Under the pieces are notes generated by a model. It searched no databases. It saw only the letters and a list, made by a program, of their open reading frames with translations, and was not told where the DNA came from. A stretch of DNA of 64,000 nt from Lateolabrax maculatus (lineage: Eukaryota > Chordata > Actinopteri > Acropomatiformes > Lateolabracidae), in the NCBI GenBank assembly GCA_031216445.1, contig CM062202.1, forward strand, positions 17,480,001 through 17,544,000. The letters are read 5' to 3'. Of this stretch, positions 13,499 to 26,905 are shown one piece after another (the stretch's first letter is position 1; each line of letters begins with the position of its first letter). The position numbers and the translations under genes were made by a program.

Positions 13499-15854
13499 TA
13501 GATCATTAGCCCTACTTGAGGATTGTTTGTCTACTCTGTCCTTAAATATCGAAATGCACTTGAGAACAGTTATTTTTAATTTACCACTGTGCTGTTGTCA
13601 AGCTGTCACGTTAGGATTTGGAAGGTTGGGGAACCCTAAGATCTGTTGGTTTGTGTTTCATCTGGGGAAAAGTGTTACTTCAAAAAAATTGCCAAATTGG
13701 TTCATGTTGTGAGTTTGGGTCTGGTCTGCCGCTGTTCTGTGCTGCACTGATGGTCTGGCTCTTTTCTCAATAACGACTGAAGATGAAGCCAACTGAATTC
13801 TAGAGTACATTGGCAAGTGTTAGAAGAACTGCACTAATCTCAGAGTGCAGATCAAACCCCTAAGTATAGTGTGAAAGTGGAGTTTGGCAAGTGATGCTAC
13901 AAAGCATCATCATCTATTGAATCCATATTGATGACTGCTAGTAATGTAACAATAATAACCATGACAGCAATACACAGCCATACATGCATTACCCCAAAGA
14001 AGTTCATAACCTTATATTTTTAATACAATAGTAAACAATTTTGGTTTATTCAAAAAGTCTTTTGAATTAACCAGAATTGTCATTGCATTTCTTAAGAAGA
14101 ATAGTTATACATACATTTATATAGGCCATTAAAAATCAACACACTGAATATCAAGAGTGACATCTGCGTGCTCTCTAACTCTAATCAACAATGTTATTTT
14201 ATTAACAGAGCAGATATCAAGCCTGGATTTTGTTGATAGGTGTGCGGGGGTTACTGATGACAAGTCTTTGGGGTTTAAGGGTTTTTGTGTTCTAATCAAG
14301 TCGTGATTCAATCTGAACCAAGTACCATTTTAAAATGCAAGCACCGACAGAGTAATAGCAAGTAAGATATAAAAAGGTCCACGGATAAAAGGTCTTATTC
14401 ACATTCCAATTTGATAAATCATTCTAAAAATGGACTGAACAAACATATTGTTAACAGTATACTGCAAACCTAGATACACACTGCTTGAGTGGATAAACAA
14501 ATCAAAGTGTCAGCACCTAGTTAAAATTTGTCAGCTTTGGCACGGCGAGAGAGTTGCTTTATATTAGGTAACATCATACCATCACAGTACTATGAAGATA
14601 CTGATTAATTCCTGTTTAAAACCCTGATTTTGGACCACCTACCACTTTACAGTTAGGCCAAACACATATATGCTCTTTCTGTATGTATTTGATGTCCTGT
14701 AGCAACTGGCATTCATCTGTAGCAAAGTTTGTTTGTGCACGTGTGTTGATTTTAATGAGAAAATACAACGTGCATGAATGGGAAAGGGCTCCACAGTGTC
14801 ATTATTTTCTGATTTGTTGAGTGAGTAAACAAGCGGGGAAGAAGGCAACCCTGCAGCATATAAAAATGAACTCATGTCATATTTATATACTTGTTAACTG
14901 AAGGTACCAGAACACCTTACAGGATTGTTTCGACCCAATTCTACACAGCACCTAACGTTGTCTTTCAGGGGCAACACATCTAATTCAGACACTGTTTGGT
15001 CTGATTTTATTGGCTAGCTAGTTAGTGTAGATCTGGATCTTCCTGTCCGCTCTCAGTGAGCCTGTCAGACAGATTGCTTTTCTCCCCACCGGTTTTGCTC
15101 CTCATCTTTGTCTGTAAACTCTCTGTAGCCATAACCGCCTTCAACGGTGGATACTGTAGCTGGACAAAAGTATCTTCAAATCACTGCCAGTAAATACCTG
15201 CCCAAAGCTGCGAGCTCAGCTACCGGCAGCCAAAAATACTAACATAATGACTTAGACTGCATTCATAATTATTTACAAAAAGTGATGGCCTCTCTGCTAA
15301 CCTTGCACTCACCATCTGTGTAATACAAACAATGAAATTATGGCTCTTTTATTTCTGCAAGCACAATTCAAATAAACCTGGCAACAGAAGAGACTGGGAC
15401 AAATCGCCTTTCACCCGGAACAAACCAGAGCGACATCAGAAAACCCAGAGCAGTGGCTGATCGTGGGATTCCAGCTGTGATCGGCTCCCCTTTAGTCCCC
15501 CTGTGTGCAGGGATTCTCAGGGATAAGCGGGACAGGAGAGGGACTTTGAGGTTTTCCGAGTTATGGGCAAAGCTTTAGTGTTTTCCCCGCCACATCCCAG
15601 ATAGACCTGGAATGTGGACGATTCCGGATTTGTGTTTGGGCTGAACTAATTGAGTCCCCTAAAAACCTTGCTGCCCTGACTCCAGGACAGTGCTAGCACA
15701 CAAACACACACCTACACACACAGACGCGTGCACACATCCAAACACACAGACACATGCATGCTCCCTTTTGTCTCTTTCTATGCCAAGCCTAATCCTGCCT
15801 TACCAGCTGCAGAAAAAAAGAGAGAGAAAGAGAGAGAGAATCTCCTCCCTCCAT
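13499..15854. other. Unannotated intergenic sequence
   Basis: No gene is recognised. A GC-richer, non-repetitive block at about 15380-15640 stands out and could be a conserved non-coding element. A CA-rich patch lies at 15697-15755 and a GA-rich patch at 15815-15840. Confidence 0.45.
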
Positions 15855-15935
15855 TCAGTTCCAATTCACTTTTCAATTTCAAGGTGCTTTATTGGCAAGG
15901 CTCTGCCTGAGCGATGCCAAGGCAATTAACAAAAA
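15855..15935 (-). repeat. Non-LTR retroelement 3'-tail fragment
   Basis: On the minus strand the segment reads CCTTGCCAATAAAGCACCTTGAAATTGAAAAGTGAATT. This has the form of the 3' end of a fish LINE or LINE-mobilised SINE, with a CAATAAAGCACxTTGAATTGAATT-type tail. No coding part is present. Confidence 0.5.
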
Positions 15936-17024
15936 AACGGGCGCTTTCAAAGCAAAAGGAAAGCAAAAAAGCAACAGTGGCATTATATTATGGCAAATAC
16001 TACAATCAGAACAGTAATAATAAGCATTGAAATCATTTCAATTTGCCTTCTGTTCTCTTTTTCTGCACACACCATCTCTGGGGGGTCAGCGCAGGATTTT
16101 CCTTTCCTCTCCTAATTGTGATGGGCCATGGAATGTGCTCCACCAAATTGTGTAAACACATGTGGAAGCATGGAGGAGGCAGAAATGGTAGACTGATCAC
16201 AGCAAATGAGTTTCTCAGGAAATGACTGGGCCTCTTTGATTGCCCAAATGTAAGTCCCGTTATCCAACATGTCACCTGAGTACAGAGGCGCGTAATGTTT
16301 AGAGTATGGAGAATCTAATATATTAAAATGATAAATTTGCTGGTGCAAGGTAGAGAATTGAAAGTAGATAATTTGTAATCACATTGCAGAGTAAGTGTTT
16401 GATGTTCTTTGAATGGAGCTCTGAAGTTAATTTTCAATTCTCTTTGAAACAGAGTAAAATAATGAACAACAGAGCAATGCCTTGGTAACAATTCAGGTGG
16501 GTGAGTAGGCAAGGGTCAAAGTATGGCATGAAATTAAATATGTAGATGACAAAAGAAAGAGTAAACTTATGTGCTCTCTCTTTAACCTTTTTTTCAGCTT
16601 AAGCTTTCATGGACTCGCCTGGTGAGAAATGTTTCTCATTCACTGGGGATCACTTCTGCAGTTTGTAAAAAAATTGAATGCTTGTACCACAGGTCACTTT
16701 GACCTATAGTCTGCCTACTTAGTAATGGAAAATGACTCCAAAGACATCATCTCTGTGGTAATGGTTGTTTAGAAACGGATAGCGCACAGCTTGATAATTG
16801 AGGAAAATGAACAATTTATCTGGAATATGGTTAAGTGAGATGGTTAGATGGTTACATTTCCTTGACAACTATGTTTCTGAAGGTTGAAAGTTGCATTTAC
16901 CATAATTGACATAGTTCCATAATTAATGCGTATATAATTTCATATTTCTGTTGGATATTTCTCATAATAATAATATATAATAAGAAGAATGATCTCGAGG
17001 CCAAACATAGTGCTTACAAGTGAC

Positions 17025-17028
<4 letters not shown>
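15936..17028. other. Unannotated intergenic sequence
   Basis: No gene or transposon is recognised. A short perfect palindrome TGAGAAA-TG-TTTCTCA lies near 16623-16638. Confidence 0.5.
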
Positions 17029-17067
<39 letters not shown>

Positions 17068-17320
17068 CTGGTTCATCTATCTTTGTGAGAACACATTTGA
17101 GTTTAGACCTCATTTTCAGAGACACCTTCAACGGGCTGTTTGAGGGTTAAGACTTGTTTTTAAGGTTCAGGTTAGAATTAAGTTTAGGTTAAGGTTAGGG
17201 TAAAGTTTGGGGTCAGGCGTTTAGTTTTGATGGTTTGGTTAGGGTAAGTGGCAAGAGAATGCATTTTGTCAATGAATGTCCTCATAAGTATAGAAGTACA
17301 AACAGTAGTGTGTGTATATG
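17029..17320 (+). repeat. GT-flanked telomere-like dispersed repeat
   Basis: A (GT)n run (17029-17063) is followed by GTGAGAACACATTTGAGTTTAG, CAACGGGCTGTTTGAGGGTTAAGAC, a degenerate GGTTAGGGT/AGGTTAAGG tract (about 17157-17245), and AATGCATTTTGTCAATGAATGTCCTCATAAGTATAGAAGTACAAA. This order is familiar from a microsatellite-associated repeat found in very many copies in fish. The GGTTAG units resemble telomeric DNA but belong to the repeat, so this is not an interstitial telomere. Confidence 0.7.
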
Positions 17321-17428
17321 TACCTGCATAATTCCATGGGTTGATGAGTTAAGAGTTACTACCTGTCAGGGAGTTGGGTGTGCTGAACGTACGCGCCTGA
17401 CAATTACTCTAATAGCTCTGTACGGGGT

Positions 17429-17433
<5 letters not shown>

Positions 17434-17468
<35 letters not shown>
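17434..17468. repeat. (GT)n microsatellite
   Basis: About 17 uninterrupted GT units. Confidence 0.97.
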
Positions 17469-17469
<1 letters not shown>

Positions 17470-17653
17470 TGTCTTTTGATATGGCTGCCTTACAGCTTGG
17501 TGTTAACCACTTGACATTTGGGAAGTGCTTTCATTAAGTTGGACGGCTGTCTCAGACAGTTATGATGACGGGACTTTGCAACTTATCCCAGTTAATACTG
17601 TGTCCGTCTTGGATCAATAACAGCCTAATCCCCCAATGGCTTACACTACTCGT

Positions 17654-17654
<1 letters not shown>

Positions 17655-17701
<47 letters not shown>

Positions 17702-17713
17702 GCACACACACAC
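17655..17713. repeat. (CA)n microsatellite
   Basis: About 29 CA units with single interruptions near 17690 and 17701. Confidence 0.97.
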
Positions 17714-18089
17714 TTTTATAGATGGCATGCATACACAAATGTGCACAGACACACACACAACTCATAAGGAGTAAGCCTCACAACTGCCACTGGGTCATCA
17801 GCTTTGGAGCTTTCAATACATTACAGCAAATTTAAGCGGAGAGGCTGAGCAACAGAGATGAAAGGATAAAAAAAAGTAAAATAATAATACAACAAATAGA
17901 AAACAGTAAAAATGATTTAGAACGTTGCAATCTAAGTACAGAGTCGTACGAGCAGACTGGGCAGTCTGAGCAGGAAGTGAGCTTAGTATGTACATTATTC
18001 ACTCTGAGTATATATGATTATGATTCTTTAGTGTTGCTGAGGGAAAATCCTGTTTACTTTCATTTGGTTTAGGTGATGAGCAGGAAGCT

Positions 18090-18650
18090 TGTGATGGAAA
18101 TCTTAGAGCTGGTTCACTCTAACAAGAAGTTTCAGGAGACCGGGATGTCTTACACAGGAATATTTATTGAAGCTCGATCGAGGAGAAAAGGGAAACACCA
18201 CGTGTGAATCACAGCGTACTGCTACCCAAATCTGAAGATGGTGTCCTAAAGCTCAGTATTTAACCTTCCCCAGATCTGATAAGTTCCGCTATATCCAAAT
18301 ATGGTTATTCCTAACTCAGTCTGTCATGTGTGATGACTCTATTGGATATCAGATCCAAACAAGGAAAGACGTCAACCATTGCTGTCCTAGCAACAGCATA
18401 GCCTCTCTACAGTCTCTCTTATCCAGCGTCAACAACCAGGCTCCAGCCTGTTGTGTCTAACCTTGAAAACAGAAGATATCTAGCAGACCTGGGTCTACCA
18501 GAGGCCAGAGCCAACTCGGCCTTGTCTGGCACACAGAGTGAGACAGGCGAACAGAGACAGGCAGTTGACCTGACCTGTGAAGCACTGTCTTAAGTTACCT
18601 TTAACCTACAAGAGGGAAGTTTAACATTCAAGAAGGAAAATTCCTTCACA
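18090..18650 (-). mobile_element. Solo LTR (561 bp) with 5-bp target-site duplication
   Basis: The element reads TGTGAAGGAA...TTCCATCACA on the minus strand. It therefore has TG...CA ends inside an imperfect 10-bp terminal inverted repeat. The five bases before it (18085-18089) and after it (18651-18655) are both AAGCT, a typical retroviral/LTR-retrotransposon target-site duplication. In the minus orientation a TATA-like TTAAATA lies near 18250-18270 and an AATAAA signal lies at 18163-18168, giving a U3-R-U5 order. No gag or pol sequence lies beside it, so it looks like a solo LTR left by LTR-LTR recombination. Superfamily is unknown; a 5-bp duplication fits Gypsy, BEL or many retroviruses. 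Confidence 0.85.
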
Positions 18651-20869
18651 AAGCTCATCAGTGGCTACCTCTATTGGTGGGCTCCTACGTCATTTAGACT
18701 TGTCTTTACTGGTGTTTTGTAGTTTTATCTTGTTTACTTAGTTCTGTTCTGTCTGTAATATTGTTTACCATTCACTTTGTAGAATACTACTTTGTAGAAC
18801 AGCAGAGAGGCTTGCCTGGGAGATGATGAAGTCAGAACCTATATACCAAAATATCAACTGAAATTATTCTGCATTCACAAAAATATGTAATTTTTTTTTT
18901 CTAGGGGGCTGACTGAAAAAGTTTTGAGGAAATAACTGACATTTTCTTCTTTAATTAAAAGCAGTTAAGTTTAGTGTTGCTAATATTTGCCTAACTTCCC
19001 ACATCAGTTGAATATCCCTGGGGATGCTCTTCACTCTTAGCTTCAAAACAAATGCCCCCAATTTCTGTGTTAAAATGGTCAGTAATCCTCAACAACTGTT
19101 CCTTAGTAAATTGCTCCAACACAGCTACAGAGGGAGACTGAATGAAGTTTACATCCAATAAACACATCTGCATGGATGGAATGAGTTGGAGAAAGCAAGG
19201 GGAACTTTATCATTTTTATTTGTGGTTTAATGTTAACGCCAGATGGTGTTTTTGGGAACAGCAGATTTTGGCCTGTAGCAGTGACTTCAGTATGCCATGT
19301 AATCACGTTGGATTTTAAAAATACCTTGAAAATTATACAGTTTAAGTAAGCGAGTGACATTTACAGATATTTAAGTGCACTATTTAATCAAATAATTGGC
19401 TGTCAAGATGTTATCAAGTAAAAATAAATCAATGCTTTTGTTCAGTAATGGTTGTGGTCTGAAAAACAAAGAAAATAAAGAGAAACAAAGAAAAGGAATG
19501 CATGACATTCTGTTGCCTTCAGGTGCAGTATTATTTAATATTGACCACAGTGCGCAATGAAGGTTGGATATTAAGCATTGCTTGTCCTTGTTTTGACAGT
19601 GGACTCGGAGACTGGATTACTACTTAATGATAGCAATTTTTCAAGAGGGACATTTAGTAAGTTTGGCAGGAGTGAAAATATTTTTTATTAATTAGTTTAG
19701 TTGAAATGAGTCCGTTTTAACTGGAAATTATCAGTAGCAGCACAGTTGAAAATGCTTCTCTAACAAACACTGTGGAAACAGCAGAAAGGGCAAGGGGGCT
19801 AAAACATAATTTTATTTCAGTAACGTAGAAATATTACTATTTTTGCTAAGGCATTAAACACATACTGGGTTTTGATAGTGTACTAGAAATTGAATTATGC
19901 AAATCATTTGTGGGGGAAATTGTCCCCAACTCCGCCTTGCTGATTACTGTAATAAGGATTTTAACATATTAATATTTTTTTTACTCCACATCATATTTTT
20001 CATATTTTCTCAGAGATCGAAAAAACACACGAAACACTGGGCTGTGATATGGAGAAGAAACCATAGTGAAAGGGGAAAAATAATTGCACATAAATGCAAA
20101 TATGATTTCCTTGTTTCCATATCAAACCATGTCTTGGTGTTTACACCCCTTAATTACGATGTTTCATTAATTACAACAGGAATGTAATGGGGAATATTTA
20201 CAAGCCTTCAAAGACTGTCAGATATGGAGAGAAAATAAATAGTTGTGCTATCAGGGGGCAATGTGCTCAGATGTTTTCCAGCTTTTACTTGTTAATTGTG
20301 TTATGTGTTGACTTCTTTGACACACATGGAGAATAGCAGGCTCAAAATAAATGTGAGAGCTGTTGAAATAAACCCCTTGATTTTTCTTATGTGAATACAA
20401 ACATGATAATAGAGATTAAGTTTCGACAATACTGGACAAAACGTTTAATATTTAAATATTTGTTTAATAATGTTATAAAAAAAGATACTAACTACTAAAA
20501 TACTAGCAGCAAATACAATTCACCTACACTATTCAATACTGTTGTACATGTAGCAAGATTTCTTGGAAAACTTGTTATAACTTGGTAGACATAGTTGAAT
20601 AATGTCTAATAAATCACTTTTCTCTCCTAAAGGTGCAGACAAGGGGTCATGGGTTGTCACACATTATACTGTATAACTCAAATGGAAATCTAATCAGCTG
20701 TGGCATATTTATGAAAAGATGAATACAGTATGTACCATAAAACTGCTGCTATGCGATGTTTGTCATATTCTGTTCACCTCTTTCTATAGTGTTTCAACAC
20801 TAATCCCTCATGTAAAGAAAACTGACTTTGACACACTGGTCGTACGCGATCAGTGTTACAGTTTAATGG

Positions 20870-20870
<1 letters not shown>
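18651..20870. other. Unannotated intergenic sequence
   Basis: AT-rich with no recognisable gene or transposon. Short T and A homopolymers occur, for example near 18891. Confidence 0.5.

Positions 20871-20921
<51 letters not shown>
20871..20921. repeat. (GT)n microsatellite
   Basis: About 25 uninterrupted GT units. The 100-codon frame crossing it reads alternating Cys-Val and is an artefact. Confidence 0.98.
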
Positions 20922-20924
<3 letters not shown>

Positions 20925-21960
20925 TGTGCATGTGGTACTCCTGTTTCCTGCCTCTTTCTGGTTAGCAAGCCCAGGGCTACTGGTAGAGCGGTTGCCATGG
21001 AGTTTTGACATCATTTCATAAATGAGAATAGATGAGTCTGGGAAGTCAATATGGGCTCGGGCTGCTGAAGGGTGTTATGGGAAAAAATGAACACCGCTCC
21101 ATCGAAATAACCTCCACTTCCCGCTGAGTCACACACACACGCACATACACACAAGGATGCCCACACTAGTGCAGATGAATTCATCAGCTTGTGTTGGCAT
21201 GCCTGCCACCGCAAGAGGCTCATTGAGGTAATCATCAAATACGTCAGAAGTAAATAACATTTAAAGCATTATACTGGTGAGCCGCTTGAAATATACAATG
21301 CCTTTCACAGAATGTACTTGGGAACAGTGCCCATTTTGGTGTTGCTATTTATTCCACTGGTCTGCTGTCAAATAAGATGTTCTCTGTGCTATAACACCTT
21401 AAAACTCACCTCAAAAACCATCCCAGACAAGGTACTGTGTGTGAATAATGCAGAAAACAAAACAAATGAAACTGACATATCAGGAGTTTGATGCCGAAGG
21501 TTTTAGAAATGGCTTTCTGTTTGTTTTACGTTCATATGGCTACAGCAGCAACTTAATTGCAGCAATTAAAAGCTATCCTAACATGCTATCTCAGTCCCAG
21601 CCCCACACAGAGATGAAGCATTGGATCTCAGGCAGACAGTTAACTGTCAGCATACTGGGAGATTAATGGACAAACACACGGGAACAGCAGGAGTCTGGCT
21701 GGCTAAGGAGCGAGGGGATAGATATGTAGAGGACACCAGAGGGGAGTGACCTTGGACAGAGGATTCATTTGAACCTCCTGCATGACACTCAACATGTTCA
21801 TGTGTTTGACTATTAAAGGTGTGCATTTATTGTGGGAAGTAGAGGTGATATTAGTGTATTCAGTTAGACGTTTAAACAGTTTCAGTCACCTATGAATTGA
21901 AGGATTGAAGAAACAATAACAAGCAAACAAGTAAAGTGTCAACTTAGCTCTAAAGAGTGT

Positions 21961-22045
21961 GTTCTCTCTGTGTGGAGTTCGCAGGCTTTCTCCAGCAGAC
22001 TGAAGACCCTAAATTGCCCATAAGACACATCACAGTTTACAGTAT
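21961..22045 (+). repeat. Fragment of teleost dispersed repeat
   Basis: The sequence TCTGTGTGGAGTTCGCAGGCTTTCTCC...GACCCTAAATTGCCCATAAG matches, with an internal deletion, the start and middle of the same high-copy repeat whose far end is seen at 33.5 kb. The call rests on motif recognition only. Confidence 0.45.
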
Positions 22046-25000
22046 AAGACTTACAATCAACGTGTGGCCTGTCTGGCCTGAATTTCTCCCAGTCTTTACA
22101 GTAAACGGTCCAGTCACCTATGAAAAGCACTTAGCTGTTAATCAATACTAAAAGTGTAATAGCTGTCAATAAGCCACCAAACGGGATACATTTAAAATCA
22201 GAATCTAAAAAAGCAACATGTACCCTCTCATCCTTTCATTTCCATCATTGCTTGTAGCTCTCCTTATGCAGATTAGGCACTGTACACACATGACAATACT
22301 GCAGAAAATTAGCTTCCTTTCCCAGTAGACCTTCACTCCTCTCTCACTTGTAAAACTGTAATGATTCAAACAAGACTCCTGACAAGAATCACTTTTTTTG
22401 GGTTGTGAACTGAATGCCGTGAATAATGAGAAAAACCTTAACTAGAACTGTTTGGCCCTGAGGACGAAACCATGCAAATTTGTTTCTTTCACTTGTGCCA
22501 TTTTTCAGCTTCAACTGAATTTAATCAAGCACAAGAACCCAGAACCATCAGTGCAAAGAAATCTCAGGATGGCGCTATGCTCTCAATTTAAAGTCAAGGG
22601 TGTCTTCTTTCTCTCTCCTTTCAACCTTTTCTTATTGTCCTCTTTCACATAATTCTTCTCACCACTTATATGAATTCTCTTCTCTGTCTCCAGGTCTTCC
22701 TTTATTAAATGCCAGCAAGTGTGGTAGAGAGTGGGCGGTATTGGTAATGAACTGTAATCCCTCTCTCTCAACCATCCAAACAACCCACTATACTTCTCAA
22801 AGGTGATTAACTTAAAAATATATTATTACTTGCACTTATTAATGCTTTTTGCTTTTTCGTCATTCATCATTGCTGAATTTTTTTTAATTTTAATAATATA
22901 TTTACCTCTGCTAATACAGAACCTTGATTGGTACTAAAACAGGGAGCACTGATGATTGAAGTGTAATTAATAATAATAACTTTAAGTAATGTTGCTGATT
23001 TATGAGCAATCCATAATGGAAAGATAGAGGGGGTAAGATTACACCTAGAGCATACAGTCTGTTGCCCTCTACCTAGACCAATATACTGAACCCAAGACCA
23101 AATACTGTACGGAAATACAAATGCAGTAGAATGCAGCTATCAATTACACCTGTGATTGACAATGATATAATGTAGTTCACCTTTCTCCAACTCTTGGCTC
23201 TCGTTCGCAATCTGTGGTTTCACAAAAGGCAGAGCTAAAGTCCTTAAACTCTTAACAAATCTTTTCTTGCCTAGAAATGTGCCAATTCAAATGCATTACA
23301 TCCACCTACAGTCTTTGGTAAAGTTACAGAGTTAGTGGTTTGAATAGGAATCGTATGCTGCATGGAAAGAGCAATAAAGAGAGAGAGAGCATTGTCCTGT
23401 CATTTGGCAAAACAGAGAGTCAGCAAGAGCATACTAGTAAAAGCGGCTAGATTCTGCAGTGAGCTTGAACAGACACAAAGAAAAACAAAGAAAAAAGGGC
23501 AGTATTTTGGATTAAATGTTAAAATATTAAATATTGAAAGGGAACGTCAGTTCCCCATAGCTCCTGCTTTCAATCTCTACCCGAATTCAGCAAGGGGCCC
23601 TCAGGGGATGTTGGGCTGGACGTGGAGGGTGGGGATGAAAACAGCCCTCAGATGAGAGACATGAGTGGAGAGACAAGCAGAGGGTGGGGATGGGACGGGA
23701 TGCGTTGTGACTGAGGAGAAGTTGATAGGCGCTGAGGATGAAGGAATAAAAGCAAACACACATATCACAGGAACAATTACAAAAAAGAGAACCACCAATT
23801 TCTAAAAGTGCTCACTGATTGGTTATGTCTGCTGTGTGATTTGAATTAAAGAAATTACAAAATGTAATAGAGAATGAAAAGAGAAGGGGAATGAGATCAA
23901 TTAGCAGTATATGTAAGAGAAAGTGCTGCAGGAAAATTACTTCTTTGTTTGAGTCTGTGTTAAATTAAGAACCAGATAGTACCATTTGCTGGGCTGTCAG
24001 GTGAGAGGGATGGTGAAATGTATTTTATCTGCACAGATTTGGAGTCTCAATTTCAGTTATTTGTTATCACTGTGCAAATAAATACACAAACAAAACTTAG
24101 AAGTTTTGATTTGTGGATTGCTAAATCATCCCAAACAGTCTGGATCCTCCGTTGGGCACTGGAGCGGTTTAATCAGGGCTGCCCGAGGCTGGCTGGAGGA
24201 TCCCACCATTTTAAAGCTAAGTTTTTCTGAAAATATCAAAAGGATGCCCTGAGGTATCTGCTGTGTTCTGAATGAAGCTTCAACCTTCAACCTTACAGTA
24301 ACACTTCTTGAAAAAATAAACAAATGACACAGCGTTGAGTAACAATTTTGAAGTGCCTTTGATGCAAAGCATGAGGTGGCAAAGGAGCGGTATCCAAAAA
24401 TATTAATATATTAAAAAAAAACGATGTCGATTCTGTGTATCAAATGTTACCATGTCATTCGTTCAGGCCATGACTCTGACTCATAATGTCCTCTCAAATT
24501 TACATAAAAGCACAAAAACCTAACTGATGGTTATGCCAAGAAAGCATCCACTGAATTGCAACGCCAGGATTTCTTCGCTTAAAGAACCTACAGTACAACA
24601 CGGATGCTGTGTGCATATGCAGTGAAAAGACAGCCAAGGCCTTTCAGCCTGGTGCACCCACCGATGCCGTGCTCGATGTATTTGTAAGCCTGAGCTTTTG
24701 TTTTGTGTGTTCGTTCAGTGGTGTTTTTTTCTCCAGACACAATCTCGGGCTGGATATAGAAAAGCAATCTCTCAGCTAAGTGATTTGTGAAAAGTGTCAC
24801 ATTCTCACCTGGCAGTAAATGCCTGCTGGTGTCGCTCAGCTGTGGTGATAGGTGCTCGTGAAGTGAGAGAGGATGGGCAGGTGGGTGGAGGGTTCCTATG
24901 ACCAGCTTGAGAGATGTTTTGTCAGGATTGATAGGAGAGCTCTAAGATGTGCATACTGTATTAAAAACCTTTGTACCCTCTGAACAAGTAAAAGACCAAA

Positions 25001-26599
25001 GTGCTGCCAGGTGTAAGAAATTGGTAATTTCATCAGTGTGTGTATGTGGGGGAATGGGGAAGGGGCCTGTGTTTGTGTGTGCTCAGTGATTGGCACAGAA
25101 TATCATCTGGCCTAAGGCCATGGAGCGATGGCATCTATTGGGACTCTACACCTCTCTGAATGACAGGAAAGGAAGGAAAGCTGCAATGAAAGAGACAGAA
25201 AAAGAGAGAGATGCACATTTTCAAGTCCCGATGGGTGTCATTTTTTACATTTCAGTTCAGCTTTTTATGACCGACTCTCTTGTCCCATCTGTTTTCTTTT
25301 CATTCTAGTGCTAGTGTATATTCAGTGTTGCAGCATCCCTGGTTCAAATCCCTTTGATCTTTGTACAAAAGGAATGCAACAGAGAAGAGAAGGTTTCTGT
25401 TGCACTAAACTGATGAACTGGACTTTATGGACATGCAGAAATCTTGGTAAATACAGAATAGTTTAATTTGAATAAAGTTGAAAGTTAGAATATTCTATGA
25501 GATCGGCCAGGCCATCTTTTATTTATTTTACTCCAACTACTTTCACTCCCGTCAGTGTTTTTACTTGCAAACATCTTTTCAGCACTGGTACATTTGTGGA
25601 CACTAAAACGAGGGATCGAGACATTCATTAAAATTCAATATGTGAGAAATGTATTGAAAAAAATAGTGTAAAAAGATATGCAGACTGCTGAAAGAAAAGT
25701 TTGAAGACTGAAGACTTTCAAAACTGAAAGGTTTGACATAGGAATAATGTTCTGTATATAAAAAGATTTTTAAGAACGTTCATCACTTAATGTTTCTGTT
25801 TTCAAACTACTCAACAGGATGTCCACTGTCCACACATCCCAACACTGCAGCAATATAATATCTCAATTTAAGTGGCTGAAATGAGACAACCCTGAAAAAA
25901 AATAAATAAATAACAGCAATGAAAACAAAGTCCTTAAAACCCAGCCATGCTCTCCAATATATTAGGAAAATGATCTTGCTATGTTATATGATGAAGAATC
26001 CCATCATAGCATGTGAATTTGATGGCACTGAATATGTGAGAGGAGGCATATGCCTATGTTTGTTAGCCAGTGCTAATGACCCCTCTCTACAAAGCTCTCC
26101 AGCGTGATAGCGTCATGATGGAGCCAAACTCCTCAGGGATATTGGGGCAAACAACTCACATCCTTGAATTTGACACATGGAGACTGTTCACAGAGGTGAA
26201 GAGCTCTCAGATGCCTCTCCAGACGCGGCCGCACAGACAGGAACGTATCTGTGCACATTCACACAGACAGAGAGACGTACACAGGCACACACTTCACTCA
26301 TGAACACTTTCCGTTAGATATTTGACATGTTGAAGCCTCGAAAAATCCATGTAAAACCTATAGAGCATGAGGTGGTGAAAATGAGGAAACGGGAGAAAGG
26401 AATGAGAGGGAGCGTTTGGCTCTTTTTCTTTGCCTTGGAATTGGAGACATTTTGGAGCATGGTTCTCTTATACAATTATAACCTCATAGCTTTTAGTGAT
26501 TAGGATAATGATCTGCCCAATATTCTATGCCCAATTTAACATCAATGTGAGCGCTAGTCAGGGATCAAACACCCTAGTCCCTGCTCGGCCTCCGCCCTG
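22046..26599. other. Unannotated intergenic sequence
   Basis: No exon or clear transposon is recognised over about 4.5 kb. Stretches at 23560-23720 and 24130-24220 are GC-richer and non-repetitive but encode nothing I recognise. Confidence 0.5.
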
Positions 26600-26905
26600 C
26601 CCCCCGGCCGTCCGCCCGAGGCTCCCTGCTCCTCTGCTTCCTCATCAGTCTAACTCACTTCACCTGTTCACTCACCTGCCTCTAGTCAGTAATCAGTCAG
26701 CTATATATACCAGGTCACTTTCTTTGTCTGTTGTCAGATCCTTCTGTCCTGTTCCTGAGTTGTCTGTGCTGCGTGCTTTGGATTCTGGATTCTGGATTCT
26801 GGATTCTGTTTGCCTCACCACCCAGTAAGTTTTTGTACACATTTTGCACACCCTTTTGTGGTGTAACTGAATGATAAACAAACATTTAATAAAGGAGTCT
26901 CAGAT
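26600..26905 (+). mobile_element. Truncated LTR fragment related to the 57-kb solo LTR
   Basis: The string CACTTCACCTGTTCACTCACCTG...CAGTCAGCTATATATACCAGGTCACTTTCTTTGTCTGTTGTCAGATCCTT parallels the minus strand of the 56951-57498 LTR at about 57215-57360, including the TATATATAC promoter-like box and GTTGTCAGATCCTT. An AATAAA lies at 26888-26893, as expected for R. Neither TG nor CA terminus nor a target duplication can be identified, so this is a degraded fragment. A four-fold GGATTCT microrepeat is embedded at about 26779-26808. Confidence 0.5.

Noticed and set aside
17157..17245. Interstitial telomere
   Set aside because: The GGTTAG words are degenerate and embedded in a known-type GT-flanked repeat.
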